Shown piece by piece: positions 22,609-30,153 of a stretch of DNA of 39,171 nucleotides. Location: the IMG/VR virus record IMGVR_UViG_3300044911_003700, positions 1 through 39,171 of that record. One strand, given 5' to 3'. The notes beneath the pieces were generated by a model, which saw only the letters and a list, made by a program, of their open reading frames with translations, did not search any database and had not been told where the DNA came from. Numbering within the stretch: the stretch's first letter is position 1; the number at the start of each line of letters is the position of its first letter. Origin of the DNA: a virus. Position numbers and translations under genes: made by a program.

Positions 22609-23931
22609 CGGTTGCTTATTGGCAATAAGCTTTAACCGCACCTCCACCACTTCATTTCCCTGCAAAATCACCCGCTCCACCAATTCCGCGTAGACTTCCC
22701 GACGCCTTACCACCGGCAATAAGTTCAGGTCCGCCTGGGCGATCGCCATTGTTTTTTCCCGGAGCTCTTGCTGGTTAGCGCTGACATGGCTTGCCATTCC
22801 TGCCAAGTTTTGTAGCTCCGCCTCGATGGCAGCAATTTCTTCGGCGATCGCCGCCCGGTGGGCCAAAGGTCGAAGTGCTTCTAGTTCTCGCTCCAGCGCG
22901 ATCGCCTGCGGGTTCACCGTCGAGGGCTGTAGCATATCCGCCGCGATCGCCTCGGCGGCCTCTACCAACGCCTCCTGAATGGCTGCTTCAATGGCATCCT
23001 GGCGGCAAGAACGGGTGTAGGAGCATTCCCGGTCATGGTAGTCAGCTTTGGCCGCACAGGCAAAATAGCGATGGCCCCGGCGGATAAGCGCACGGCACCG
23101 GCAGCCACAAACACAGGACACAATAGGCGGCACCGCATGGATGCGTCCTTGATTGTTGCCGCGCAACTGACGGTTGAGGCTAATCAGGTATTCAATACGC
23201 TTGTACTCTTCTTCGGTGATCAGTGCTGGGTGTGTGTTGTAGCGCCATTCATCAGTTTTGGCATAGTGCAAATGCCCTCGTAGGGCAGCACTACGCAGCC
23301 ACCACCGCCAACCCGCTCGAGACTTATAAAACCCGTAGCGCCCCTCCATGTGGGCTGACAATGCCATCAGGTTGCCGTGCTCTAGGTAAAATTCTATCGC
23401 CGCCCTTGCCTTTGCCCACTCTGGCCCCGGCTCATAGCGGCTACTATCCGGCGATCGCTGGTAGCCAAAGGGAGGCGGGCCACACATGGGGCGCCCCTGT
23501 CGCCTCATCTGGGCATAGGCGCGCTGGATGCGCTCGCCTAGTTCTACCGAATAGTAGTGGGCCATCAGCGACTTAACGCCAGTGGTGAGCAGCCCTGAGG
23601 CGGTCTGTAGCGTGATCTCCTGGCCGGTGGTTAGCTCCTTCACTTGTACGCCCGCCGCCTCCAATTGGGCCAAACTCTCCATCGAATAAACCGTATCCCG
23701 TGCCCACCGCGTCCACTCAATGACCCATACTGTAACTTGATGACGTTGACCACGGAGGTCCAATGCCCGTTCTACCATGCGCAAAAATTCAGGGCGATCG
23801 CGCCGGCGCCCTGACAAATTTTCAGCAAACAGTTCATCAAACTCAAGCTGTTGCTGAAATTGCTGCATCTGTAATTCCAGGCTTTGCTCTTCAGTCGATA
23901 CCCGCCCGTAGCAAAGTTGATAGTGTGCCAT
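22591..23931 (-). CDS. large serine recombinase (integrase), XisF-like
   Basis: The 446-residue protein starts at an ATG with GGAGAGGGG eight bases upstream. The resolvase domain has YGRVSTEEQ with catalytic Ser12 and Arg10, plus WVIEWTRWARDT. The Recombinase domain and a zinc-ribbon with Cys ligands (CVCGCRCRAL...YFACAAK...CSYTRSC) follow, then a coiled coil (EELEALRPLAHRAAIAEEIA type, 350-400). Length and order match serine integrases, including cyanobacterial XisF/XisI excision enzymes and phage phiC31-type integrases. It integrates and excises the phage between attP and attB. A 40-bp palindrome stands 50 bp upstream of its start. Confidence 0.9.
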   Translation of the reverse strand: MAHYQLCYGRVSTEEQSLELQMQQFQQQLEFDELFAENLSGRRRDRPEFLRMVERALDLRGQRHQVTVWVIEWTRWARDTVYSMESLAQLEAAGVQVKELTTGQEITLQTASGLLTTGVKSLMAHYYSVELGERIQRAYAQMRRQGRPMCGPPPFGYQRSPDSSRYEPGPEWAKARAAIEFYLEHGNLMALSAHMEGRYGFYKSRAGWRWWLRSAALRGHLHYAKTDEWRYNTHPALITEEEYKRIEYLISLNRQLRGNNQGRIHAVPPIVSCVCGCRCRALIRRGHRYFACAAKADYHDRECSYTRSCRQDAIEAAIQEALVEAAEAIAADMLQPSTVNPQAIALERELEALRPLAHRAAIAEEIAAIEAELQNLAGMASHVSANQQELREKTMAIAQADLNLLPVVRRREVYAELVERVILQGNEVVEVRLKLIANKQPSDSGL

Positions 23932-23980
23932 GGTCAATCCCCTCTCCAATTTCAGCGTACTACGCCGCATCTAAAGGGAG

Positions 23981-24020
23981 GTGCCATGGTGAGAATTGCT
24001 CAGAGTTCTAGCTATGGCAC
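23981..24020. other. candidate attP, 40-bp imperfect inverted repeat
   Basis: GTGCCATGGTGAGAATTG on the left pairs with the complement of GAGTTCTAGCTATGGCAC on the right; the outer 17 bases match in 13 positions, including perfect 7-bp ends (GTGCCAT/ATGGCAC). The centre falls at T24000/C24001, a non-palindromic dinucleotide as used by serine integrases. It sits between the integrase and a divergent gene. It could instead be an operator for the neighbouring RHH-like protein. Confidence 0.5.
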
Positions 24021-24077
24021 GACTAGCCTAAATTGGGCTGGTATCGTAAGATATACACAAATAGAACCGGAGGCATT

Positions 24078-24302
24078 ATGGCTTGGCGTCCCCAGGCTTG
24101 CTTAGATAACTTAAAACCCAAGGCGCCACGCTATGACGAGCATAAAAAGCGCGGGCAACTTATCTTAACCCCCACCGCATGGGATATTCTCAACACCCTA
24201 GCGAAAGAGGCAGGCTTATCCCGCTCTGAATTTGTGGAGCAACTGGCCAGGGGTGAATTGAACCTCAGTGGCGGTATCGTTACTCGAAAAACTCCCGCAT
24301 AA
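24078..24302 (+). CDS. ribbon-helix-helix-like regulator
   Basis: The 74-residue product starts at an ATG with GGAGG four bases upstream. The core KKRGQLILTPTAWDILNTLA, then KEAGLSRSEFVEQLARGE, has the short strand and two-helix pattern of ribbon-helix-helix DNA-binding proteins. It is divergent from the integrase and may regulate it, possibly through the 40-bp palindrome. The last 23 bases overlap the convergent terminase gene. Confidence 0.7.
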   Translation: MAWRPQACLDNLKPKAPRYDEHKKRGQLILTPTAWDILNTLAKEAGLSRSEFVEQLARGELNLSGGIVTRKTPA

Positions 24303-26571
24303 TTTCGCTCTGGGTCTTGCTGTAGTCAGACTTAAGCTCTATCGGCCCTGTGGGCTCTTCTGTGCCCTCTTCTACCACCTCTGGCTCTGGCAGGCTATAG
24401 AATTCACCCGAGGCGGCTGATAGCTTACACAGTGCCCCCACAACCGACGCTACTGCATCGGCAATATCTTTATGGCTATCCACGTCACTACCTAAGGCGG
24501 TACGCGGGGCATCAATCCGTCCGGTCGATAGCCTCACCAATTTCCGCAATTCCCCGAACAGGATCGGGTCGATGCGGTACACCAACTGTCTGGCATAAAT
24601 AAGCGCCTTTAGTTCATCGTAATAACCTGGGTTACGGTCCACCGAAAAATTCTGGCTGCTAACGCCATAGTGGTATAGCAGCTGTCGAGCCGTAGCGCTA
24701 TTGAATTGGTCGAACGTCACCCGCGCGATCGCAAACCCTAGCCGCTTGCTCAGCAACAATACAAATTCCACCGGTGTCTGCAAGTCTATCTCCGCCTGGC
24801 GGATGTCCACAGTTGTGGAATCGCCGCCCTCCCAGTTAATGCGCTGCAACTGGCCGCGTCCAGTAAAGTGGGCCGCCTTCCAGCGAAAGGATAGGTCCAG
24901 TACCGGTATCAGTCGGTCCGCGCGATCGCCCACCGGCTCCAGGTGGGCCATGGCAAACCCGGCACTATCACCCGATAGCCCCAGGTCGATATGAATGTAA
25001 TACTCGCGTTCGGGCTTGCCCTTGAACCAGTTGGCTAACATCGGAAAGCCATAGCTATCTAGCACCACGTCACCAAATAGGTCGCGCTCTAGGATGGGGT
25101 CAGGGCTGCGATCGCTACCCGTCACGCCATAGCGCTTCAGTAGGTCGGATGTCCCCCCACTGGCATGACGCACAATTAGTTCAGGCGATCTAAAGTAGGC
25201 TTCAGTCGCCGCCCGGGGTTGGGCTGCTAACTTAGCCGCCGATCCCTCTGGGTCCCTAATAAATTCAGTTTCAAAGTCTTTGTATTCCAGGTGGGGCACG
25301 ACTTCCCAGGTGGGGCGACGCACCACAAATAATTCAGGGAACCGTCCCTCCTGGTGGGCTTCAATCAACTGCTCCTGCGGGTCCGATACGCTACGCGGAA
25401 AGCTGGTCAGAAAACCTTTCCATGCCTTTCTAAAGCGGGTGCGGCAGGAGGTGACAAAGGTATTGAACAATGCCTCCGCCGTGGCCCCCTGGGCTTCTGA
25501 CTCTAGCCCTGCAAACTCGCTAATTACAAAGGCCAGTAGGTTGAACCCCTCCGCGCTACTGCTAATCAGCGGTAGGTTGTGGATGCGGATATTGTGCGGT
25601 AGCTCAATATAGTCCGCCGCGTCGGTTGCTTTCTTGATATACCGGTCAACGTCTGCGATCGCAAACTCTGAACGCGCCAGGTGACTTTTCAGCCAGGTGC
25701 AGGTGCGCAATCGGTTCTTTAGCTTGGTGAAGGTTACCCGCCGTGTCTGGCGCAAGGTAGGTGAGGCTAGGGCAATATCAATGGGTTCCTGGGGGGCAAG
25801 CCCTAGAAATTCCTGAGGGTCCCTCAGGCATAGCAGCACATGGGCAAACCACACAAGGCAGACGGAGGCCAAGGTATCTTTGCCGCTGTTGTGGTGGAGG
25901 ATACCCTGGCTGTCAAAGTAGCAATGGGTGTCAGCCACCGTCAGGTCATAGTAGGCACCGACGCCCATGGGCACAATTGAGGCGATCGCTGTCCATCTAT
26001 GCTGGGTTAATAGCCGCCCTTTTGTTAGATCGTAATAGGCGCCAACGTGCAATTGCACCACCGGCATCCACCCCCCAGGCGAGAGGCATCGGTGGTTAGC
26101 CGTTGCTACAAACGATCGCCCATCTGCCAACGTCACCCGGTATAGTTCATCGGTCCCCTTGCAGTAAACCGGCGAAGTATCCTGCAAACAATAGCGATCG
26201 CCGTCCCAGCTCAATACTTGTAGCCCAATACCGCGATCGCTCCATTCTTTAACCGTCAGTGTCTCCCCACTGCGATAATCCTTCAAGCGTTCGTCAGGGC
26301 CAAGGCACCCTTTGCCGTAGCACAAGATGCCACAATTGTAAAGAGTTGGCGGGTTTTGAGTAAATAGTGCCTTAGCATCCGCCGCCGTGGTGCCTAGAAA
26401 CTGGCTTAGGTCCTGTTGCTGCACGTCCCAGGGGGTAACGTCCAGGTAGGCGCGGCAAAACTCACCCAGGGGTAAGGGGTCCTCTAGCCAAGGGGAGTCA
26501 CCCGCCGTTGGTTCCTGGCCCTGGCTCATTAGCTCCAATAGCGCGATCGCGTTACCCTGCTTTCTCTGCAT
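24280..26571 (-). CDS. terL: terminase large subunit with mini-intein
   Basis: The frame encodes 763 residues from the first ATG (26571); a TTG at 26607 would add 12. The packaging ATPase Walker A motif is split: CYGKG is followed by a 140-residue intein, then SGKDTLAS, so splicing restores GKGSGKDT. Downstream are a Walker B-like segment (NLLAFVISEFAG) and the RNase H-like nuclease: HIDLGLSGDSAGFA, VTFDQFNSAT, HKDIADAVASVV with acidic metal ligands. The mature protein is about 623 residues. It packages DNA into proheads with the portal. It overlaps the small-subunit gene by 20 bases. Confidence 0.95.
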   Translation of the reverse strand: MQRKQGNAIALLELMSQGQEPTAGDSPWLEDPLPLGEFCRAYLDVTPWDVQQQDLSQFLGTTAADAKALFTQNPPTLYNCGILCYGKGCLGPDERLKDYRSGETLTVKEWSDRGIGLQVLSWDGDRYCLQDTSPVYCKGTDELYRVTLADGRSFVATANHRCLSPGGWMPVVQLHVGAYYDLTKGRLLTQHRWTAIASIVPMGVGAYYDLTVADTHCYFDSQGILHHNSGKDTLASVCLVWFAHVLLCLRDPQEFLGLAPQEPIDIALASPTLRQTRRVTFTKLKNRLRTCTWLKSHLARSEFAIADVDRYIKKATDAADYIELPHNIRIHNLPLISSSAEGFNLLAFVISEFAGLESEAQGATAEALFNTFVTSCRTRFRKAWKGFLTSFPRSVSDPQEQLIEAHQEGRFPELFVVRRPTWEVVPHLEYKDFETEFIRDPEGSAAKLAAQPRAATEAYFRSPELIVRHASGGTSDLLKRYGVTGSDRSPDPILERDLFGDVVLDSYGFPMLANWFKGKPEREYYIHIDLGLSGDSAGFAMAHLEPVGDRADRLIPVLDLSFRWKAAHFTGRGQLQRINWEGGDSTTVDIRQAEIDLQTPVEFVLLLSKRLGFAIARVTFDQFNSATARQLLYHYGVSSQNFSVDRNPGYYDELKALIYARQLVYRIDPILFGELRKLVRLSTGRIDAPRTALGSDVDSHKDIADAVASVVGALCKLSAASGEFYSLPEPEVVEEGTEEPTGPIELKSDYSKTQSEIMREFFE
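25888..26307 (-). mobile_element. mini-intein in the terminase Walker A motif
   Basis: The insertion begins with Cys (CLGPDERL) and ends HHN, followed by Ser of the extein. Block B is present (SFVATANHRCLSPGGW; Thr and His of the TxxH motif), as are block F/G (YYDLTVADTHCYFDSQGILHHN). At 140 residues it lacks any homing-endonuclease domain. VGAYYDLT occurs twice, about 30 residues apart, which may mark the deletion scar of a lost endonuclease. Splice-site residues all look functional. Confidence 0.9.
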
Positions 26572-27007
26572 GGCGTTGTAGGATGCGGTGGAAGGTTTGC
26601 GCGTCAAAGTCTGGCCGGTTTAGTAGCGCGATCGTCGCCTCCTCCAGCGTGGTCGGGTTCATCTCCCGGTATAGCTGCAGGTACTTAGCCAGCGCTGTGG
26701 CGACGCCCTCCAGCGACTTCGCTTCTGTCTCATTGACAGCACCCGCCAAAGTCTTGATGGTGCGGGTCATATAGTCGTTAACGTCGAGCCCGTCGATGGT
26801 AACCTTGGCCCCCGCCGCGATCGCTGTTGTAACCACTTGGTTAACGCTACGGGTAGGCGTTCGGCTCAAATTATTCTCTTTGACTACCCGCTTAACGGTG
26901 CCAGTGGAGACGCCACAAATTTGGGCGATGTCCTCAATGGTATTACTGGACTCGGCATAAAGCTTTTTGATGCGGGCTTGGATCAACTCTGGAGTCTTGG
27001 CAGGCAT
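26552..27007 (-). CDS. terS: terminase small subunit
   Basis: The 151-residue product lies immediately upstream of the large subunit and overlaps it. It has an N-terminal helix-turn-helix (NTIEDIAQICGVSTGTVKRV, then VKENNLSRTP), the usual DNA-binding module of small terminase subunits, and a helical oligomerisation region (AGAVNETEAKSLEGVATALA). It recognises the packaging site and activates the large subunit. Just upstream (27026-27063) are two palindromes that may be its target. No clear Shine-Dalgarno; the start is the first ATG. Confidence 0.85.
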   Translation of the reverse strand: MPAKTPELIQARIKKLYAESSNTIEDIAQICGVSTGTVKRVVKENNLSRTPTRSVNQVVTTAIAAGAKVTIDGLDVNDYMTRTIKTLAGAVNETEAKSLEGVATALAKYLQLYREMNPTTLEEATIALLNRPDFDAQTFHRILQRHAEKAG

Positions 27008-27025
27008 AGGTTTGTAGCGTTTGGA

Positions 27026-27063
27026 GATCTACCGTAGATCCTTGGATCAACTATAGTTGATCC
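27026..27063. promoter_or_regulatory. two palindromes upstream of terS, candidate pac or operator
   Basis: GATCTACCGTAGATC (15 bp, one central base) and GGATCAACTATAGTTGATCC (20 bp, perfect) lie in tandem, three bases apart, in the gap between terS and the next gene. There is no T-run, so a terminator is unlikely. Confidence 0.6.
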
Positions 27064-27088
27064 TCCCCGCGATCGCGCCAATACCATC

Positions 27089-27703
27089 TCACTGTCCTGC
27101 CCCCAGCTTTGTCCGCCTCACTCGATCGCGCAATGCCCAAGCGACGGTATCAACGCTATGGCGGTTGGGAGAAAGCGTGGGGGTATAGTGTTCTCCCATC
27201 CATAGCCGCTTGGCAGTATCTACCTCCCAGGTCCAATCAGTGGCATCCTGGTAGAAAGCCATCGCTACTTGGTAAAGGATAGCGATCGCGTAGGCGTCGC
27301 GCTCTGGCTGGTTGCCCTGCCAGTCGTCATCGATGCTATAGATCTGCTCAGCGTTGTAGCGCCCATCGTCATTTATCCAATGGTCAGAGACCAGAATAGT
27401 CAGCCGGTGGGTGGAGCGCACCTTACCCCTACCCCTGAGGGGTGCCTTCATCCCTTCAAGGTGGTCACAGGTGATATGAATATCCCTGACACCACCCTCC
27501 TGGCGGTAGGGTTCAAAAATGTAGGCATCCACATGACGCGGGCATAGGGTGCGGGGACGTTGGACACGGTGCAATAGTCCACGCCCCGCTAGCCGCCATG
27601 TCTGCAAGATGCGGTAGGGTCGTTGCTTTACCTGTCGCTCCCGCCACCAGTTGCAGCGGTTGACGTAGCCAAGCAGGTCATTGACTATCCGATCCACCTT
27701 CAT
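27089..27703 (-). CDS. unknown protein of the terminase operon
   Basis: The 204-residue protein is Arg/Trp/Tyr-rich at its N-terminus (NRCNWWRERQVKQRPYRILQ) and has a beta-rich middle (GKVRSTHRLTILVSDHWIND). It is basic overall and may bind nucleic acid. The start overlaps the upstream membrane gene by 26 bases. I do not recognise a family. Placement upstream of terS suggests a head/packaging-linked role. Confidence 0.65.
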   Translation of the reverse strand: MKVDRIVNDLLGYVNRCNWWRERQVKQRPYRILQTWRLAGRGLLHRVQRPRTLCPRHVDAYIFEPYRQEGGVRDIHITCDHLEGMKAPLRGRGKVRSTHRLTILVSDHWINDDGRYNAEQIYSIDDDWQGNQPERDAYAIAILYQVAMAFYQDATDWTWEVDTAKRLWMGEHYTPTLSPNRHSVDTVAWALRDRVRRTKLGAGQ

Positions 27704-28034
27704 CGTCCGGGTCCTCCTCCGAGGATGATTCGCGGGGCATCGCGTTGGTGCCTAGCACCCCGGCGGCGCCGATGCTGATAATGCTTACCGCTAGATCTCG
27801 CAATTGCTTCTGATGCTCTGGCGACCAGTTGAATAGCATCAAGGCACCAATGATCACCGCAGTGCTAAAGCCCAGGGTGAGCCGTTGCTGGGTCTTGAGT
27901 TTACGGGATTGTTCGCGATCGCTTTTCATCAGCTTCAGTTGCCGCTCTTGCAACTCCTGTAGCTTTTCGTTAATCAACTTCAAATGCTTCTCTATTGAGT
28001 CCAAGCGACGGCACAGAATATCAAGGAACTTCAC
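27678..28034 (-). CDS. coiled-coil membrane protein, holin-like candidate
   Basis: The 118-residue protein begins with a long coiled coil (RLDSIEKHLKLINEKLQELQ, then ERQLKLMKSDREQSRKLKTQ), followed by two hydrophobic spans (GFSTAVIIGALMLFNW and LAVSIISIGAAGVLGTNAM) and a highly acidic tail (SSSEEDPDDEGGSD). GTGA overlap couples it to the preceding gene. Two spans, small size and charged end are compatible with a holin or a membrane scaffold; without a neighbouring endolysin this is inference. Confidence 0.7.
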   Translation of the reverse strand: MKFLDILCRRLDSIEKHLKLINEKLQELQERQLKLMKSDREQSRKLKTQQRLTLGFSTAVIIGALMLFNWSPEHQKQLRDLAVSIISIGAAGVLGTNAMPRESSSEEDPDDEGGSDSQ

Positions 28035-28504
28035 GTTAAGGCTGCCTTTCGGACAAATTCCGAGGTGGGGAGGACGGTATCAACTGCAGCCCGCATCCTG
28101 CGATCGCTGGCATATTTCCGATAGTCAAACCCGATCCACACCTCAACGATGCCGGATTCTTCTAACGGTGCGCGGCGTAGGTGGTCCAGGTCCACCACTT
28201 GTAGGTAAGTAGGGTAGGTACAATCCGGTAAGCTCATCGGGATGGTTAGTTCCACCAGGTCCCGCAGGCGATCGTCGATATTGATACGTTGCATCAGGCG
28301 TAGGCTAGCGGCTTGTCTGGTGTCTGGGAACAACCACAGCCAGCTTTCCTCTTCACCCTCCGCCGATAGCCTGGAAAAGTGACAATAGGCCGGTTCCTTT
28401 TGTTGCTGACCAAGCAAAATTAACCCCGACTCACTCTCTGTCGCCAAGGATAGAAACTGAGCACTCCAGGCCCAGCTAAAGAGAGGGGACGGTAGTTGGT
28501 ACAT
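28031..28504 (-). CDS. unknown protein of the terminase operon
   Basis: The 157-residue product has an aromatic N-terminus (LFSWAWSAQFLSLATES), a central SWLWLFPDTRQAASLRLMQR and a C-terminal VWIGFDYRKYASDRRMRAAV segment. It looks like a compact alpha/beta fold; I see no catalytic or membrane motif. It overlaps the upstream gene by 29 bases and the downstream gene by four (GTGA). Function unknown. Confidence 0.65.
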   Translation of the reverse strand: MYQLPSPLFSWAWSAQFLSLATESESGLILLGQQQKEPAYCHFSRLSAEGEEESWLWLFPDTRQAASLRLMQRINIDDRLRDLVELTIPMSLPDCTYPTYLQVVDLDHLRRAPLEESGIVEVWIGFDYRKYASDRRMRAAVDTVLPTSEFVRKAALT

Positions 28505-28940
28505 AGGTTCCAGCGTTGATGAGTTGTAAAGTTTCTCGGCTTGGCAGGCTGGTTAAACTTTCCAGCAACCGGCGATCGCGCTGTGCCCGAGCGTCTAGCC
28601 CGTCGAAATAGCGGGTAAGGGCGATCGTCGTTAGTTCGTGGTAGTCGCGGGCATAGCGATACTTCACCGCATATTCCCACCGGCCACGGGTATGGGAGTC
28701 CAGGGTGAAGGGGATAGTGCCGTCGTTATCAACCGGCTCGCACTCCAGCGTCCCGCCCGCCTCACAAGCTTCGATATAAAGGTCGGTGGTCCAGCGCACT
28801 AGGTCAGCGACGCTCGCTAGCTCCCGCCCGTCCTCTGTCGTTACCCGCGACTTTAGCCGTAGGAAGGTTGCCTCCTGCCTCACCCGGGCCGCGATCGCCT
28901 CGGGGACCAGTAAATTGATCCGCTTATGCTTAGTTGGCAT
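28476..28940 (-). CDS. putative RHH-type DNA-binding protein
   Basis: The 154-residue product starts KHKRINLLVPEAIAARVRQE, the short strand followed by a helix typical of ribbon-helix-helix or Arc-like proteins, then a long helical C-terminus (DLVRWTTDLYIEACEAGG; YHELTTIALTRYFDGLDARA). It overlaps the upstream gene by 11 bases. It could regulate the packaging operon or act as a chaperone. The RHH part is suggestive, not certain. Confidence 0.6.
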   Translation of the reverse strand: MPTKHKRINLLVPEAIAARVRQEATFLRLKSRVTTEDGRELASVADLVRWTTDLYIEACEAGGTLECEPVDNDGTIPFTLDSHTRGRWEYAVKYRYARDYHELTTIALTRYFDGLDARAQRDRRLLESLTSLPSRETLQLINAGTYVPTTVPSL

Positions 28941-29292
28941 TGAGCAGCACCTCCATAAAGCAGCCCTCTGCCAGCATCAACGCTGTTTGGGTGTAGCTGG
29001 TATCTGAATGCTCTAGCGCCCGCCCTAGCCGCTCCATCGTCCAGCCCAGTAGGTGAATGGCAATCAGCATCACCGCCGCGCCGCGATCGCGCACCATCAG
29101 CGACGTTATGGCCTGTTCAATATCCGCATTGGTGAACCGCTCCGCCAAGCCCATCGCCCTGAAGCCATGGCCGGTTAGCACCAGGTTGGGCACCCCGGAG
29201 ACGATGTGGCCAGAGGACATAATATTATCCAGGTTGCCGCTGCCCCATTGCTGGAGCAGAAAACCAAGCTGCGACGGGCTATAGGTTGCCAT
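28930..29292 (-). CDS. first gene of the terminase operon; possible late regulator
   Basis: The 120-residue protein has a helical C-terminus with an HTH-like stretch (AVMLIAIHLLGWTMERLGRA, then LEHSDTSYTQTALMLAEG), reminiscent of sigma-70 region 4 or phage Q/antiterminator-type proteins that precede terminase genes. The resemblance is only in pattern. It begins at a divergent promoter region shared with the 29597 gene. A role in turning on packaging genes is plausible. Confidence 0.5.
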   Translation of the reverse strand: MATYSPSQLGFLLQQWGSGNLDNIMSSGHIVSGVPNLVLTGHGFRAMGLAERFTNADIEQAITSLMVRDRGAAVMLIAIHLLGWTMERLGRALEHSDTSYTQTALMLAEGCFMEVLLNAN

Positions 29293-29385
29293 TGTCTATT
29301 GCAAATACCCACAGCCCTATCGTATCGAACTAGGATAGGCGCGATCGTTTTAGCAACCAGAGAGCTTAATCACAATCGAAACGTG

Positions 29386-29414
29386 TTGACAATTCGATGG
29401 GGTTAGGGTACTTT
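29386..29414 (+). promoter_or_regulatory. sigma70-type promoter for the structured leader and small gene
   Basis: TTGACA (29386-29391) is separated by 17 bases from TACTTT (29409-29414). The surrounding GTGTTGACAAT and CGAT...GGGTT are shared with the minus-strand promoter at 3006-3034. Confidence 0.75.
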
Positions 29415-29596
29415 GGGTATAGCCAAACGGCGCCGCCCCCCGGCGGGATACCAAATAGGGTGCCACCCCGGAACAGGACGGGGATTCAACTAAACCCATC
29501 CTTCCGTAGGGATGTAAACAAATTTACGGCGGTTTACTTTCCGGTTGGTGTCCCGACAGCAACGAACCGGACCCACCATGATTAGGAGATACCGCC
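29415..29596 (+). ncRNA. long structured 5' leader, riboswitch-like candidate
   Basis: About 175 bases separate the promoter from the start codon. Six possible helices can be drawn: 29416-29420/29448-29452 enclosing 29431-29435/29441-29445; 29466-29470/29479-29483; 29497-29501/29510-29514; 29514-29519/29532-29537; and 29541-29546/29565-29570. GTAAA at 29514 can also pair with TTTAC at 29523, competing with the fourth helix, so two alternative folds exist just before the Shine-Dalgarno. I see no match to a known riboswitch class that I can recall. This is inference from hand-drawn pairings. Confidence 0.4.
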
Positions 29597-29803
29597 ATGA
29601 TTGTTCGTTACAGTGTTTTTCCCCGGGATGGAGGCTATCGCGTTTTTGCTATTTCACCGAAAACCTCCCAATGGGAGGACTGCCAGACTCTTTTTGGCAA
29701 CGGCAGCCTATGGGTTACTTACCCCACCGAGGCGGCAGCAAAAGACGCGATCTCGTCGCTGATTAAAGACGACTATTTGACTTTTGATCCTAGCGACTTC
29801 TAG
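29597..29803 (+). CDS. small protein of unknown function with own promoter, leader and terminator
   Basis: The 68-residue product starts at an ATG with AGGAG eight bases upstream. It has a beta-rich N-terminus (MIVRYSVFPRDGGYRVFAIS) and a helix near the end (EAAAKDAISSLIKDDYLTF). It stands as a single-gene unit with sigma70 promoter, 180-base structured leader and a strong terminator, as in phage morons. No family recognised. Confidence 0.75.
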   Translation: MIVRYSVFPRDGGYRVFAISPKTSQWEDCQTLFGNGSLWVTYPTEAAAKDAISSLIKDDYLTFDPSDF

Positions 29804-29829
29804 CCGCCCCGGGACCACCCCGGAGCCAC

Positions 29830-29851
29830 CCCGCCACTTGGCGGGTTTTTT
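29830..29851 (+). terminator. rho-independent terminator after the 68-residue gene
   Basis: CCCGCC and GGCGGG form a 6-bp GC stem around ACTT, followed by six T (29846-29851). Confidence 0.9.
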
Positions 29852-29861
29852 GTTGCCCTAG

Positions 29862-30011
29862 CTACAGTTTTCCCGCAGCTGCCAGCCACACCAGCGCTGC
29901 CACGGCACCCACCACCACGCCGGATAAAGTAAAGCGGATCTCGTGGAGCATGACTTCATGCCGGGCTATCTGGGTAGCGATCGCCTTCACTTGGGCCAGT
30001 TGATCCTCACT
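29862..30011 (-). CDS. 49-residue single-span membrane protein, XhlA/holin-like in outline
   Basis: This gene is too short for ordinary ORF cutoffs. It begins at GTG (30011) with AGGAGG nine bases upstream; a nearer ATG runs into a stop. The product has an amphipathic N-terminal half (LAQVKAIATQIARHEVMLHE) then a membrane helix (LSGVVVGAVAALVWLAAAGK) and ends. That architecture is shared with XhlA-type holin partners and small phage membrane peptides. It is convergent with the 29597 gene. Function is inference. Confidence 0.55.
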   Translation of the reverse strand, partial: SEDQLAQVKAIATQIARHEVMLHEIRFTLSGVVVGAVAALVWLAAAGKL

Positions 30012-30031
30012 CATGACAGCCTCCTGAAGTT

Positions 30032-30090
30032 TGCCGGTGATTATAGCAAACAGGCAACGAAAAAGCCCCAGCTATGACCCTGGGGCTCTT
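30032..30090 (-). terminator. terminator hairpin with direct-repeat flank
   Basis: AAAAAGCCCCAG (30061 on) pairs with CTGGGGC; on the minus strand a T-run follows, so it acts as a minus-strand terminator. The preceding GATTATAGC...GCAAC flank is repeated at 30208-30228 before the next terminator, an imperfect 30-bp direct repeat. Confidence 0.65.
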
Positions 30091-30153
30091 GGCGCAGTGT
30101 TAGGAGAATGGGGCTATTGTAGCGGATGCCAGCGGCGAAAGGCGGAGGAAGCG

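Noticed and set aside
28786-29007. plus-strand small frames in 28-29 kb
   Set aside because: They are antisense to well-coupled minus-strand genes and have no start signals.
29415-29596. known riboswitch or ribozyme class
   Set aside because: I looked for glutamine/downstream-peptide, hammerhead, twister and HDV-like cores and did not see them; it is listed only as a candidate.
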